A stretch of DNA of 64,000 nt from Streptomyces sp. NBC_01549 (GTDB taxonomy: Bacteria > Actinomycetota > Actinomycetes > Streptomycetales > Streptomycetaceae): contig NZ_JAPEPW010000001.1 of NCBI RefSeq assembly GCF_026339955.1, forward strand, positions 1,922,001 to 1,986,000. Reading direction: 5' to 3'. This document shows, one piece after another, positions 7,927 to 18,550 of this stretch. A model generated the notes under the pieces. The model was not told the DNA's origin and ran no database searches. It worked only from the letters and a program-made list of their open reading frames with translations. Position 1 is the first letter of the stretch. Each line of letters starts with the position of its first letter. A program made the translations under genes and the position numbers.

Positions 7927-9339
7927 ATGCCTTCCGACGCCGTCTCCGACCCGGCCGAGCCCGCCTCGGACCCGGCCGGATCCGCCTCCGACCCGGCCGA
8001 GTCCGTCTCCGTCACGGGCTGGGGCCGCACCGCCCCGACCACCGCCCGACTGGTCCACCCGCGCACCTACGAGGAAGCGGCCGCCGCCGTCCGCGCCTGC
8101 GGGGCCCGCGGAGGCATCGCACGGGGCCTGGGGCGGGCGTACGGGGACGCGGCACAGAACGCGGGCGGGGCCGTGCTCGACATGACCGGCCTCGACCGCA
8201 TCCACGCGATCGACGCCGCCGGCGGGACCGTACTCTGCGACGCGGGCGTGAGCCTGCACCGGCTGATGGAAGTCCTGCTCCCGCTCGGCTGGTTCGTGCC
8301 GGTCACGCCCGGGACCCGCTATGTGACGGTCGGCGGCGCGATCGGCGCGGACATCCACGGCAAGAACCACCACGTGTCCGGCTCGTTCGGCCGCCACGTC
8401 CTCTCCTTCGAGCTGCTGACCGCGGACGGCGCGATCCGCACGGTGCCCCGCGACACCCCTCTGTTCGACGCCACCACGGGCGGCATGGGCCTGACCGGGG
8501 TGATCCTCACGGCGACCGTCCGGCTCCGGCCCGTCGCCACCTCACTGATGTCCGTCGACACCGAACGCGCGGCGGACCTGGACGACCTGATGGCCCGTCT
8601 CACCGCCACGGACCATCGCTACGGGTACTCGGTCGCCTGGATCGACCTGCTCGCGCGCGGCCGCTCGACAGGACGCTCGGTGCTGACCCGTGGGGAACAC
8701 GCGCCCCTGGACGCGCTCCCCCCACGCGCGCGTCGGCGCCCGCTGGCCTTCCGCCCGGCACGGTTCCCGTCCGCGCCCGCCTTCGTACCGGAGGGGCTGC
8801 TCGGCCGCGGAACAGTGGGCCTCTTCAATGAGCTCTGGTACCGGAAGGCACCTCGCGCGCGCGCCGGGGAACTGCAGCGGATCTCGGCCTTCTTCCACCC
8901 GCTCGACGGGGTGCCGCACTGGAACCGGGTCTACGGGCGCGGCGGCTTCGTGCAGTACCAGTTCGCCGTCGGACACGGGCGCGAGGAGGCCCTGCGGCGC
9001 ATCGTGCGGCGCATCGCCGAACGCCGGTGCCCGTCCTTCCTCGCCGTCCTGAAGCGCTTCGGCCAGGGCGATCCGGGCTGGCTCTCCTTCCCGATGCCGG
9101 GCTGGACCCTCGCCCTGGACATCCCCGCGAGCCTGCCGGGCCTCGGCGCCTTCCTCGACGAGCTGGACGAGGAGGTGGCCGGGGCGGGCGGGCGCGTGTA
9201 CCTGGCGAAGGACGCGCGGCTGCGGCCGGAACTGCTGGCCGGGATGTATCCACGGCTCACCGAATTCCGGCGGTTGCGGGCCGAGTTGGACCCGCGCGGG
9301 GTGTTCACCTCCGACCTGTCCCGCCGCCTCGACCTCTAG
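7927..9339 (+). CDS. dprE1: DprE1-like decaprenylphosphoryl-ribose 2'-epimerase, FAD subunit
   Basis: 470-residue FAD-binding oxidoreductase. The N-terminus is a degenerate DPAxSASDPA-type stretch. The FAD domain has GRGLGRAYGD and TVGGAIGADIHGKNHH, near-identical to mycobacterial DprE1. The C-terminal part has FLAVLKRFGQGDPGWLSFP, YLAKDAR and MYPRL, again DprE1-like. The position of the benzothiazinone-target Cys387 of M. tuberculosis (WNICVDFP) reads WTLALDIP, so Ala replaces Cys. ATG at 7927 is chosen; a GTG at 7885 is also open. The TAG stop lies inside the target duplication of a MITE-like element. Confidence 0.85.
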   Translation: MPSDAVSDPAEPASDPAGSASDPAESVSVTGWGRTAPTTARLVHPRTYEEAAAAVRACGARGGIARGLGRAYGDAAQNAGGAVLDMTGLDRIHAIDAAGGTVLCDAGVSLHRLMEVLLPLGWFVPVTPGTRYVTVGGAIGADIHGKNHHVSGSFGRHVLSFELLTADGAIRTVPRDTPLFDATTGGMGLTGVILTATVRLRPVATSLMSVDTERAADLDDLMARLTATDHRYGYSVAWIDLLARGRSTGRSVLTRGEHAPLDALPPRARRRPLAFRPARFPSAPAFVPEGLLGRGTVGLFNELWYRKAPRARAGELQRISAFFHPLDGVPHWNRVYGRGGFVQYQFAVGHGREEALRRIVRRIAERRCPSFLAVLKRFGQGDPGWLSFPMPGWTLALDIPASLPGLGAFLDELDEEVAGAGGRVYLAKDARLRPELLAGMYPRLTEFRRLRAELDPRGVFTSDLSRRLDL

Positions 9340-9546
9340 GCCCTGTCGTCAAATTCCCGTCTGCCCCGCGACGCCATGCACGCTCCCCCACTGCCTGAAG
9401 GGCGTGGGAGGTGCCCCCCACTCGCCGCACCGGGCACAGACCCAAGTACATCCAGTACGAGGGCCTGTGCCCGGCACACCGAGAGCACGCACCTGACGCC
9501 GCAAGGCCCGCCCTTCGGGCGGACGACGGGAATTTGACGACAGGAC
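9340..9546. mobile_element. MITE-like element with 22-bp terminal inverted repeats and CTAG target duplication
   Basis: Terminal inverted repeats at 9340-9361 and 9525-9546 match at 21 of 22 positions (core CTGTCGTCAAATTCCCGTC). Both ends are flanked by CTAG (9336-9339 and 9547-9550), which fits a 4-bp duplication of the YTAR type used by IS5-family transposases. The interior has no transposase frame but carries a further 10-bp palindrome (9430-9439 with 9465-9474). The left CTAG includes the TAG stop of the dprE1-like gene. It looks like a non-autonomous derivative mobilised in trans. Confidence 0.8.
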
Positions 9547-9590
9547 CTAGAACCGTCCCGCCTCCTCACCCCTCCCCTCTAGGAGTTGTC

Positions 9591-10346
9591 ATGAAGGACG
9601 CCTTCGGAGCACCCCAGTCCCTGCTGGTCCTCGGCGGCACGTCCGAGATCGCGCTGGCCACGGCGCGCCGTCTGATCGCCCGGCGCACCCGCACGGTGTG
9701 GCTCGCCGGACGGCCCTCGCCGGCCCTGGAGCGGGACGCCGAGCACCTGCGCGCACTGGGCGCGGATGTCCGTACCTTGTCCTTCGACGCGCTCGACCCC
9801 GAGTCCCACGAGACGGTCCTCGGCAAGGTCTTCGCCGAGGGCGACCTCGACATGGTGCTGCTCGCCTTCGGGGTCCTCGGCGACCAGGCCCGGGACGAGC
9901 GGGAGCCGGTGGCCGCCGCCCGGATCGCGCAGACCAACTACACGGGCGCGGTGTCGGCCGGGCTGGTGTGCGCGCGAGCCCTCCAGACACAGGGGCACGG
10001 TTCCCTGGTGGTGCTCTCCTCGGTCGCGGGCGAGCGGGCCCGCCGCTCCAACTTCATCTACGGGTCCAGCAAGGCGGGCCTGGACGCCTTCGCCCAGGGC
10101 CTGGGCGACGCGCTGCACGGCACCGGCGTCCATGTGATGGTCGTACGCCCCGGGTTCGTCCGTACGAAGATGACCGCGGGGCGCGCGGAAGGACCCATGG
10201 CCACCACACCGGAAGCGGTCGCGACGGCCATCGAGGTGGGGCTGCGACGGCGCTCGGAGACGGTGTGGGTGCCGGGGTCGCTGCGACTGGTGATGGCGGC
10301 GCTGCGGCACGTACCGCGGGCGGTGTTCCGGCGCCTGCCGATCTAG
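9591..10346 (+). CDS. dprE2: DprE2-like decaprenylphosphoryl-2-keto-erythro-pentose reductase (SDR)
   Basis: 251-residue short-chain dehydrogenase. The NAD(P) motif is GGTSEIALATARRL, the catalytic block is SSVAGERARR followed by YGSSKAG (YxxxK), then RPGFVRTKMTAG. This matches DprE2, which with DprE1 epimerises decaprenylphosphoryl-ribose to -arabinose. ATG at 9591 follows AGGAG by 5 bp. The distance from dprE1 is 251 bp, almost all of it the inserted MITE, so the pair was probably contiguous before the insertion. Confidence 0.83.
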   Translation: MKDAFGAPQSLLVLGGTSEIALATARRLIARRTRTVWLAGRPSPALERDAEHLRALGADVRTLSFDALDPESHETVLGKVFAEGDLDMVLLAFGVLGDQARDEREPVAAARIAQTNYTGAVSAGLVCARALQTQGHGSLVVLSSVAGERARRSNFIYGSSKAGLDAFAQGLGDALHGTGVHVMVVRPGFVRTKMTAGRAEGPMATTPEAVATAIEVGLRRRSETVWVPGSLRLVMAALRHVPRAVFRRLPI

Positions 10347-10353
10347 GGCCTGG

Positions 10354-10938
10354 CTAGCGGCTGGCGATGGTCCCGCGCTCGATGTCCATGTGGCCCGCCT
10401 GCGGTGGCACCACGGTTCCCCCGAAGGCGAACTCCCGGAGCTTGCGCCACACCCCGTCGGGGCCCTGCTCATAGAGCGCGAACCCCATGCAGGACCACTC
10501 GGCGTCGTAGTCGGCGAGCTCCTGGAAGGCGCGGTCCATCGCCGCGTCGTCGATGCCGTGCGCCACCGTGACGTGCGGGTGGTACGGGAACTGCAGCTCG
10601 CGTGCCACCGGACCGGAGGCGTCGCGGACCCGCTGCTGCAGCCAGGTGCAGGCCTCGACGCCCTGGACGACCTTCACGAACACCACCGGCGACAGGGGCC
10701 GGAAGGTGCCGGTGCCGGACAGTCGCATGGGGAAGGGCCGGCCGGCCACGGCGACCTCGGTCAGGTGCGCCTCGACGGCCGGCAGGTCGGCGGCGTGGAC
10801 CTCCGTCGGTGGCACCAGGGTGACGTGCGTGGGGATGCCACAAGCCGCGGGGTCGCCGAAGCCCGCGCGCCGCTCCTGGAGCAGGCTGCCGTGAGGCTCC
10901 GGGACCGCGATCGACACGCCGATCGTTACGGTCCCCAC
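10354..10938 (-). CDS. 2'-5' RNA ligase/2H phosphoesterase superfamily protein
   Basis: 194 residues carrying two H-x-T motifs, HVTL (about residue 38) and HVTV (about 121), the catalytic signature of the 2H phosphoesterase fold. Relatives act on cyclic phosphodiesters of RNA or nucleotides. Convergent with the dprE2-like gene, only 7 bp apart. The physiological substrate cannot be told from sequence. Confidence 0.8.
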   Translation of the reverse strand: MGTVTIGVSIAVPEPHGSLLQERRAGFGDPAACGIPTHVTLVPPTEVHAADLPAVEAHLTEVAVAGRPFPMRLSGTGTFRPLSPVVFVKVVQGVEACTWLQQRVRDASGPVARELQFPYHPHVTVAHGIDDAAMDRAFQELADYDAEWSCMGFALYEQGPDGVWRKLREFAFGGTVVPPQAGHMDIERGTIASR

Positions 10939-11136
10939 GTCGTCTCCTGTCGTCGTGTCCGGTGCGTTGTCGGTCGCGTTGCCGGTTGCGTTGTCGTTCG
11001 CGTCGCCGGGCGCGTTGTCTGGTTCGTACTCAGCCGTCCGGCTATCGACTGTAAGGCCCCGGCTGTGTTGTGGGCAGGCGCAGCCATAGTGATGTGCAGC
11101 GCTCTGCCCAGCGGTACGTGTGTGCGGTCGTACGCC

Positions 11137-12987
<1,851 letters not shown>

Positions 12988-14433
12988 TCAGCCGAGGTCG
13001 ATCTCCGGGTAGAGCGGGAACGGGGCGAGCAGGTCGGTGGCGCGGTGGGAGACCTCGTCGGAGATCTTCGCGTCGAGGACGTGCTGGGCCTTGGACGGGG
13101 CGCCCTTGGCGGTGGTGCCGGGCTCGGCGGCGGTGAGGACGCGGTCGATGAGACCGGCGATCTCGTCCATCTCGGTGGTGCCCAGACCACGGGTGGTCAG
13201 CGCGGGTGTGCCGATGCGGATACCGGAGGTGTACCAGGCGCCGTTCGGGTCGGCGGGGATGGCGTTGCGGTTGGTGACGATGCCCGAGTCGAGCAGCGCG
13301 GACTCGGCCTGGCGGCCGGTGAGGCCGTAGGAGGAGGCGACGTCGATCAGGTTGAGGTGGTTGTCCGTGCCGCCGGTGACCAGGGTGGCGCCGCGCCGCA
13401 TCAGGCCTTCGGCGAGGGCGCGCGCGTTGTCGACGACGGCCTGGGCGTAGTCGCGGAACTCGGGGCGGCGGGCCTCGGCGAGCGCGACGGCCTTGGCGGC
13501 CATGACGTGCGGGAGCGGGCCGCCGAGGACCATCGGGCAGCCGCGGTCGACCTGCTCGGCGAGGCTCTCGTCGCACAGGACCATGCCGCCGCGCGGGCCG
13601 CGCAGCGACTTGTGCGTGGTGGTGGTGACGATCTGGGCGTGCGGAACCGGGTCGAAGTCGCCGGTGAGGACCTTGCCCGCGACCAGACCGGCGAAGTGCG
13701 CCATGTCGACCATGAGGGTCGCGCCGACCTCGTCGGCGATCTCCCGCATGATCCGGAAGTTCACCAGGCGGGGGTAGGCGGAGTAGCCGGCGACGATGAT
13801 CAGCGGCTTGAACTCGCGGGCCGACGTCCGCAGCGCCTCGTAGTCGATGAGACCGGTGGCGGGGTCGGTGCCGTACGAACGCTGGTCGAACATCTTCCCT
13901 GAGATGTTCGGGCGGAAGCCGTGGGTGAGGTGGCCGCCCGCGTCCAGGGACATGCCGAGCATGCGCTGGTTGCCGAAGGCCTGGCGCAGCTCGGCCCAGT
14001 CGGCCTCGGAGAGGTCGTTGACGTTGCGGACCCCGGCCTTCGCGAGGGCCGGGGCCTCGACACGCTGGGCGAGGACGGCCCAGAAGGCGACCAGGTTGGC
14101 GTCGATGCCGGAGTGCGGCTGGGCGTAGGCGTGCTCGGCGCCGAAGAGCTCGCGGGCGTGCTCGGCGGCGAGGGCCTCGACGGTGTCGACGTTGCGGCAG
14201 CCGGCGTAGAAGCGGCGGCCGACGGTGCCCTCGGCGTACTTGTCGCTGAACCAGTTGCCCATCGCCAGCAGGGTGGCCGGGGAGGCGTAGTTCTCGGACG
14301 CGATCAGTTTGAGCATGTCGCGCTGGTCGGCGATTTCCTGAGCGATGGCGTCGGCGACGCGGGGCTCCACGGCCCGGATCACGTCGAGGGCGCTGCGGAA
14401 GGCGGTGGACTCGGTGGAGAGGGGCTCGGGCAT
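12988..14433 (-). CDS. glyA: Serine hydroxymethyltransferase under ZTP riboswitch
   Basis: 481-residue PLP enzyme interconverting serine and glycine with transfer of a one-carbon unit to tetrahydrofolate. SHMT signatures include [13 protein letters not shown], the PLP-lysine block [14 protein letters not shown] and AYAQPHSG. It is some 60 residues longer than the usual bacterial GlyA (about 420), with extra sequence around residues 125-180, typical of a second actinobacterial SHMT type. ATG at 14433 is preceded by CCGGAGG. The 5' leader holds a ZTP (pfl) riboswitch, so expression should rise when ZMP/ZTP signals 10-formyl-THF shortage. Confidence 0.93.
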   Translation of the reverse strand: MPEPLSTESTAFRSALDVIRAVEPRVADAIAQEIADQRDMLKLIASENYASPATLLAMGNWFSDKYAEGTVGRRFYAGCRNVDTVEALAAEHARELFGAEHAYAQPHSGIDANLVAFWAVLAQRVEAPALAKAGVRNVNDLSEADWAELRQAFGNQRMLGMSLDAGGHLTHGFRPNISGKMFDQRSYGTDPATGLIDYEALRTSAREFKPLIIVAGYSAYPRLVNFRIMREIADEVGATLMVDMAHFAGLVAGKVLTGDFDPVPHAQIVTTTTHKSLRGPRGGMVLCDESLAEQVDRGCPMVLGGPLPHVMAAKAVALAEARRPEFRDYAQAVVDNARALAEGLMRRGATLVTGGTDNHLNLIDVASSYGLTGRQAESALLDSGIVTNRNAIPADPNGAWYTSGIRIGTPALTTRGLGTTEMDEIAGLIDRVLTAAEPGTTAKGAPSKAQHVLDAKISDEVSHRATDLLAPFPLYPEIDLG

Positions 14434-14460
14434 GGAAGGCCTCCGGACGTGGCGTTCAGC

Positions 14461-14550
14461 GTTCACGAGTCGGCCCAGGCGCACGGCACACAGTTCACGA
14501 GCCGCTCCCCGATGGTCGATCCCATCCCAGCGCGCCAGTCACGGCCCGTC
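14461..14550 (-). ncRNA. ZTP (pfl) riboswitch in glyA leader
   Basis: On the minus strand the leader reads GGGCCGTGACTGGCG (from 14547), a short helix GGATGGGA/ACCAT, then CGGGGAGCG, a spacer of about 15 nt, and GCCGTGCGCCTGGGCCGA near 14470. These are the conserved 5' and 3' halves of the pfl motif in the right order, about 30 nt before the glyA ribosome site. ZTP riboswitches sense ZMP/ZTP (AICAR nucleotides) and are known in front of glyA, folD and purH-type genes. The recognition is by eye; exact ends are approximate. Confidence 0.85.
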
Positions 14551-14705
14551 CGTCAGCCTACCGGGCGCGCCGGATCGGCGGCCACGCGGCGGTAGCCGCA
14601 GAGTGTCCCGCGCCGTCCACCATGCGAGCGACGATAAGAAGGGGGCCACGCGTCCGCCCCTCCCCGTGCGGCAGCGATCCCCGCGCTGCAGGAAACGGAG
14701 ATCCC

Positions 14706-15914
14706 GTGACCACCACCGAACGACTCATCGCCTCCGCCGACGCGCACGGCGCGCACAACTACCACCCACTGCCGGTCGTCGTGGCGACGGCGGACGGGGC
14801 CTGGATGACGGATGTCGAGGGCCGCCGGTTCCTCGACCTGCTGGCCGGCTACTCGGCGCTCAACTTCGGTCATTGCAACCGGCGGCTCATCGACGCGGCC
14901 CGGGCGCAGCTGGAGCGGGTGACGCTGACCTCGCGGGCCTTTCACCACGACCGGTTCGCCGACTTCTGCGCGCAGCTCGCGCAGCTGTGCGGCATGGAGA
15001 TGGTGCTGCCGATGAACACGGGCGCGGAGGCGGTGGAGACCGCCGTGAAGACGGCCCGGAAGTGGGGGTACCGCGTCAAGGGCGTCCCCGACGGCCGGGC
15101 GAGGATCGTCGTGGCGAGCAACAACTTCCACGGCCGTACGACGACGCTCATCAGCTTCTCCACGGACGCGGAGGCCCGGACGGACTTCGGGCCGTTCACG
15201 CCGGGCTTCGACATCGTGCCGTACGGGGACCTGGCCGCGCTGCGGGCCGCGGTCACCGAGGAGACGGTCGCGGTGTTGCTGGAGCCGATCCAGGGCGAGG
15301 CGGGCGTGCTGGTGCCGCCGCCCGGCTACCTCGCCGGGGTGCGGGAGGTGACACGGGAGCGGAACGTCCTCTTCGTCGCGGACGAGATCCAGTCCGGTCT
15401 TGGGCGCACGGGCCGCACCTTCGCGTGCGAGCACGAGGGTGTGGTGCCGGACGTGTATGTGCTGGGCAAGGCGCTCGGGGGCGGGGTCGTGCCGGTGTCG
15501 GCGGTGGTGTCGAGCAGGGAGGTGCTCGGGGTGTTCCGGCCCGGTGAGCACGGGTCGACGTTCGGCGGGAACCCGCTGGCCTGCGCGGTGGCCCTCGAGG
15601 TGATCGCGATGCTGCGGTCAGGCGAGTACCAGCGGCGCGCCACGGAACTGGGTGACCATCTGCACCGGGAGCTGGGGCTGCTGACGAGCACGGGGCATGT
15701 CACGGCGGTACGCGGGCGGGGGCTGTGGGCGGGTGTCGACATCGCCCCCGAGTACGGCACGGGACGCGAGATCTCGGAGCGGCTGATGGACCGGGGCGTC
15801 CTGGTCAAGGACACCCACGGGGTCACGGTCCGGATCGCCCCGCCGCTGGTCATCAGCAAGGAGGACCTGGACTGGGGGCTGGCTCAGCTGCGTGCGGTGC
15901 TGGGTGTCGATTGA
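14706..15914 (+). CDS. rocD: Ornithine aminotransferase
   Basis: 402-residue class III aminotransferase converting ornithine and 2-oxoglutarate to glutamate semialdehyde. The opening block (ADAHGAHNYHPLPVVVA) is typical of ornithine aminotransferases. PMNTGAEAVETAVK binds the PLP phosphate, LFVADEIQSGLGRTG holds the PLP-contacting Asp, and GKALGGGVVPVSA holds the Schiff-base Lys. GTG at 14706 follows a GGAG. Divergent from glyA across the riboswitch leader; convergent with the ATP-grasp gene. Confidence 0.92.
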   Translation: MTTTERLIASADAHGAHNYHPLPVVVATADGAWMTDVEGRRFLDLLAGYSALNFGHCNRRLIDAARAQLERVTLTSRAFHHDRFADFCAQLAQLCGMEMVLPMNTGAEAVETAVKTARKWGYRVKGVPDGRARIVVASNNFHGRTTTLISFSTDAEARTDFGPFTPGFDIVPYGDLAALRAAVTEETVAVLLEPIQGEAGVLVPPPGYLAGVREVTRERNVLFVADEIQSGLGRTGRTFACEHEGVVPDVYVLGKALGGGVVPVSAVVSSREVLGVFRPGEHGSTFGGNPLACAVALEVIAMLRSGEYQRRATELGDHLHRELGLLTSTGHVTAVRGRGLWAGVDIAPEYGTGREISERLMDRGVLVKDTHGVTVRIAPPLVISKEDLDWGLAQLRAVLGVD

Positions 15915-15926
15915 ACGCCTGGAGGA

Positions 15927-17138
15927 TCACGTGGGGTGGGAAACCTGTCCCGGGAAGATCACGTGGGGCAAGAAGCGGGCGTACTCGTCGGTGATCAGCC
16001 CGGACGACTCGCGGATGCCGAGCCCCGCCGACTCGCCGTCCACGACCCAGGCACCCAGGACTACGTGGTTGCCGTCGAACGTGGGCAGCGGGGCCAGCTC
16101 CTGGTAGCAGCAGGGCTCGTCCTCGCGTACGACGGGAGCGGCGCCCGGCGCGTGCACGGTCACCCCCGCGCCCTCCCGGCCGAGGAGGGGCTTGGCGACG
16201 TACCCCTTGGTGGTGGCCAGCTCCCGGGGGCCGTCGAGGTGGGCGGGGAGGAGGTTGGGGTGGCCCGGGTACAGCTCCCAGAGGACGGCGAGGAGGGCCT
16301 TGTTGCTGAGGAGCATCTTCCAGGCGGGCTCGATCCACAGGGTGGTGCCCGTACCGCCGCCGTTGTCGAGGGTGTCCAGGACGTGGTCGGCGAAGCGGTC
16401 GGTAGTGAGCCACTCCCAGGGGTAGAGCTTGAAGCAGCTGCGGATGAAGCGGAGCTGGTTGTCGACGAAGCGGCCGGAGAGGGAGTCCCAGCCGATCTCC
16501 TCCACCGAGATCCAGTCGGTGTCGAGGCCCGCCTGCTCCGCCGTCTCCTTCAGATACGCGACGGTCATGAGGTCCTCGCCGAGTTCGTCGGCGGCGGAGT
16601 GCGCGAAGTAGAGGGGGCTGCCTGGCGGGAGGAGGGCGGCCTGCTTCTTCCAGGCGGCGACGAGGCGTTCGTGGAGGGAGTTCCACTGGTCGGCGCCGGG
16701 GAAACGGTCCTCCATCCAGAACCACTGGGGGCTCGCCGCCTCGACGAGGGAGGTCGGGGTGTCGGCGTTGTACTCCAGCATCTTGGCGGGGCCCGTGCCG
16801 TCGTACCGCAGGTCGAACCGGCCGTAGACGGAGGGGAGTTCGTCGCGGCGCCGCCAGGCCTCGGTGACCGCCCGCACGACGCGCGGGTCGGTGATGCCGA
16901 GGTCGGCGAAACGGTTCTCCTTGACGATGTGCTCGGCCGCCACCAGGCACATGCGGTGCAGTTCCTCGGCGACCTCCTCCAGCGCCTCCACCTCCGGGAG
17001 CGAGAAGGCGTAGTACGCGCTCTCGTCCCAGTAGGGGCGCAGGGAGTCGTCCGGGTAGCGGGTCAGCGGGTAGATGAGGCCCTGGTGCTCGACGGTCTGC
17101 TGCCAGCCGGGGCGGGGCTCGATGGTGCGGCGTTCCAT
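15927..17138 (-). CDS. Glutathionylspermidine synthase-like ATP-grasp ligase
   Basis: 403 residues matching the C-terminal synthetase domain family of glutathionylspermidine synthase (GSP_synth). Characteristic pieces are YYAFSLPEVEALEEVAEELH, GRFDLRYDGTGPAKMLEYNADTPTS, and WIEPAWKMLLSNKA. There is no amidase domain. Streptomycetes use mycothiol and not glutathione, so the true substrate is probably another amine-acid pair. The small lipoprotein gene 17198-17548 lies just upstream on the same strand, a pairing also seen for relatives of these ligases in other bacteria. Confidence 0.82.
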   Translation of the reverse strand: MERRTIEPRPGWQQTVEHQGLIYPLTRYPDDSLRPYWDESAYYAFSLPEVEALEEVAEELHRMCLVAAEHIVKENRFADLGITDPRVVRAVTEAWRRRDELPSVYGRFDLRYDGTGPAKMLEYNADTPTSLVEAASPQWFWMEDRFPGADQWNSLHERLVAAWKKQAALLPPGSPLYFAHSAADELGEDLMTVAYLKETAEQAGLDTDWISVEEIGWDSLSGRFVDNQLRFIRSCFKLYPWEWLTTDRFADHVLDTLDNGGGTGTTLWIEPAWKMLLSNKALLAVLWELYPGHPNLLPAHLDGPRELATTKGYVAKPLLGREGAGVTVHAPGAAPVVREDEPCCYQELAPLPTFDGNHVVLGAWVVDGESAGLGIRESSGLITDEYARFLPHVIFPGQVSHPT

Positions 17139-17197
17139 GGCGTACGGGTCCGATCGGTGCGGGGCGCGTCCTACAGGTGTGGTGACGTAGGGGACAC

Positions 17198-17548
17198 TCA
17201 GCCGCCGGAGCTGCCCTTGCCGCTGCCGAAGCCGCCGCGGTCGATGGAGTGATGGCTGCCGCCGCTGGTGCTGCTGCCGGATCCCTTGCTCGCCTTGGTG
17301 AACGAGCCGCCGTCGACCCAGCCGCTCTTCTTCTTGCCGCCGTAGTACCAGCCGCTGCTGACCGAGGCCTTGGTGGTCTTGCAGTTCTTGTCGGCGACGA
17401 CCTTGTAGCCCTTGGCCGAGGTGTAGCTGTCGCGGTCGACGCAACGCTTGTCGGGGTCCGAGGAGCAGGCGGTGAGAGCCGCCGCGAGAAGTCCCATGCC
17501 GCCGAGTACGACCGTGCCCGAGCGCAGTTGCCGTCGCGTGTCTGCCAT
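17198..17548 (-). CDS. Small Ser/Gly/Lys-rich lipoprotein
   Basis: 116 residues. Signal sequence with lipobox (LLAAALTAC) predicts Cys28 as the acylated residue; the mature part has two further Cys and ends in a Ser/Gly-rich tail with SIDRGGFGSGKGSSGG. It is 59 bp upstream of the ATP-grasp ligase gene and probably co-transcribed. The tail and the pairing suggest it could be the partner or substrate of the ligase; that is inference. Confidence 0.75.
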   Translation of the reverse strand: MADTRRQLRSGTVVLGGMGLLAAALTACSSDPDKRCVDRDSYTSAKGYKVVADKNCKTTKASVSSGWYYGGKKKSGWVDGGSFTKASKGSGSSTSGGSHHSIDRGGFGSGKGSSGG

Positions 17549-17666
17549 CTTCTGTCCCCCGTTGTCCTGACCGTGCGTATTGCTCGGCGCAAGCGATCAG
17601 ATTAGAGGCCCATTGAGCAAGGTGGGTGAGGCCCCCCTTCGATTCGACGTCCCCTACAGTCACTTC

Positions 17667-18506
17667 GTGCTCTTTGGAATGGTGTGCGCACTTGGTGCGG
17701 CGGTCTGTTTCGGTACGGCGACGGTGTTGCAGGCGATCGCCGCACGGGCGGCGGCCGACAGCGGCGGCTCGGGCGGGGACGCGGCGCTGCTGCTGCGGGC
17801 GCTGCGGCAGTGGCGGTATCTCGCGGGCCTGGCGCTGGACGGGCTGGGCTTCCTGCTGCAGATCGCGGCACTTCGCTCCATCCCCATCTACGCGGTCGGG
17901 GCGGCGCTGGCGGCGAGCCTCGCGGTGACGGCGGTGGTCGCCGCGCGGCTGCTGCACGTACGGTTGAGTGGGATGGAGTGGGCCGCGGTGGGGGTGGTGT
18001 GCGCGGGGCTCGGAATGCTCGGGCTGGCGTCCGGCACGGAAGGCGGCGAGGCCGGGTCGATGGCCCTCAAGTACTGGACGCTCGGGACCGCCGTGGTGGT
18101 GCTGCTGCTCGGTCTGGTGGGCGGGCGGATGTCCGGGCGGGGGCGGGCGCTGGTCCTCGGACTGGGCGCCGGGTTCGGGTTCGGGGTCGTAGAGGTCTCG
18201 GTACGGCTGATCGACGACCTGGCGCTCGGGCCGCTGGTCCGCAATCCGGCGACGTACGCGTTGCTCATCGGCGGAGGAGCCGCGTTCATCCTGCTGACCT
18301 CGGCGCTGCAGCGCGGCTCGGTGACGACGGCCACCGCGGGGCTGGTCATCGGCGAGACCATCGGACCGGCGCTCGTGGGCGTGATCTGGCTGGGCGACCG
18401 TACGCGCGAGGGCCTGGCCTGGCTGGCCGTGCTGGGATTCGTGGTCGCGGTGGCGGGGGCGTTGGTGCTGGCACGGTTCGGAGAGGCGCCGGTGGAGGAA
18501 GGGTGA
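17667..18506 (+). CDS. DMT-type (EamA-like) membrane transporter
   Basis: 279 residues, almost wholly hydrophobic, about nine transmembrane helices, with the internal two-fold pattern of drug/metabolite transporters (LSGMEWAAVGVVCAGLGMLGLA in the first half, GETIGPALVGVIWLGDRTREGLAWLAVLGFV in the second). GTG at 17667 is the first start that avoids a polar N-terminal extension; an open frame reaches back to 17580. Substrate unknown. Confidence 0.72.
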   Translation: MLFGMVCALGAAVCFGTATVLQAIAARAAADSGGSGGDAALLLRALRQWRYLAGLALDGLGFLLQIAALRSIPIYAVGAALAASLAVTAVVAARLLHVRLSGMEWAAVGVVCAGLGMLGLASGTEGGEAGSMALKYWTLGTAVVVLLLGLVGGRMSGRGRALVLGLGAGFGFGVVEVSVRLIDDLALGPLVRNPATYALLIGGGAAFILLTSALQRGSVTTATAGLVIGETIGPALVGVIWLGDRTREGLAWLAVLGFVVAVAGALVLARFGEAPVEEG

Positions 18507-18507
18507 C

Positions 18508-18550
18508 GGGGCGACGGGGCTGTTTTCAGGGGCGCGGGGATCTACGCGGC
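18508..18550. repeat. Dispersed Streptomyces intergenic repeat (fragment)
   Basis: The gene gap holds TTTTCAGGGGCGCGGGGAT, a version of a repeat whose reverse complement appears at about 45340-45365. It lies between convergent genes and may act as a terminator. Confidence 0.5.
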
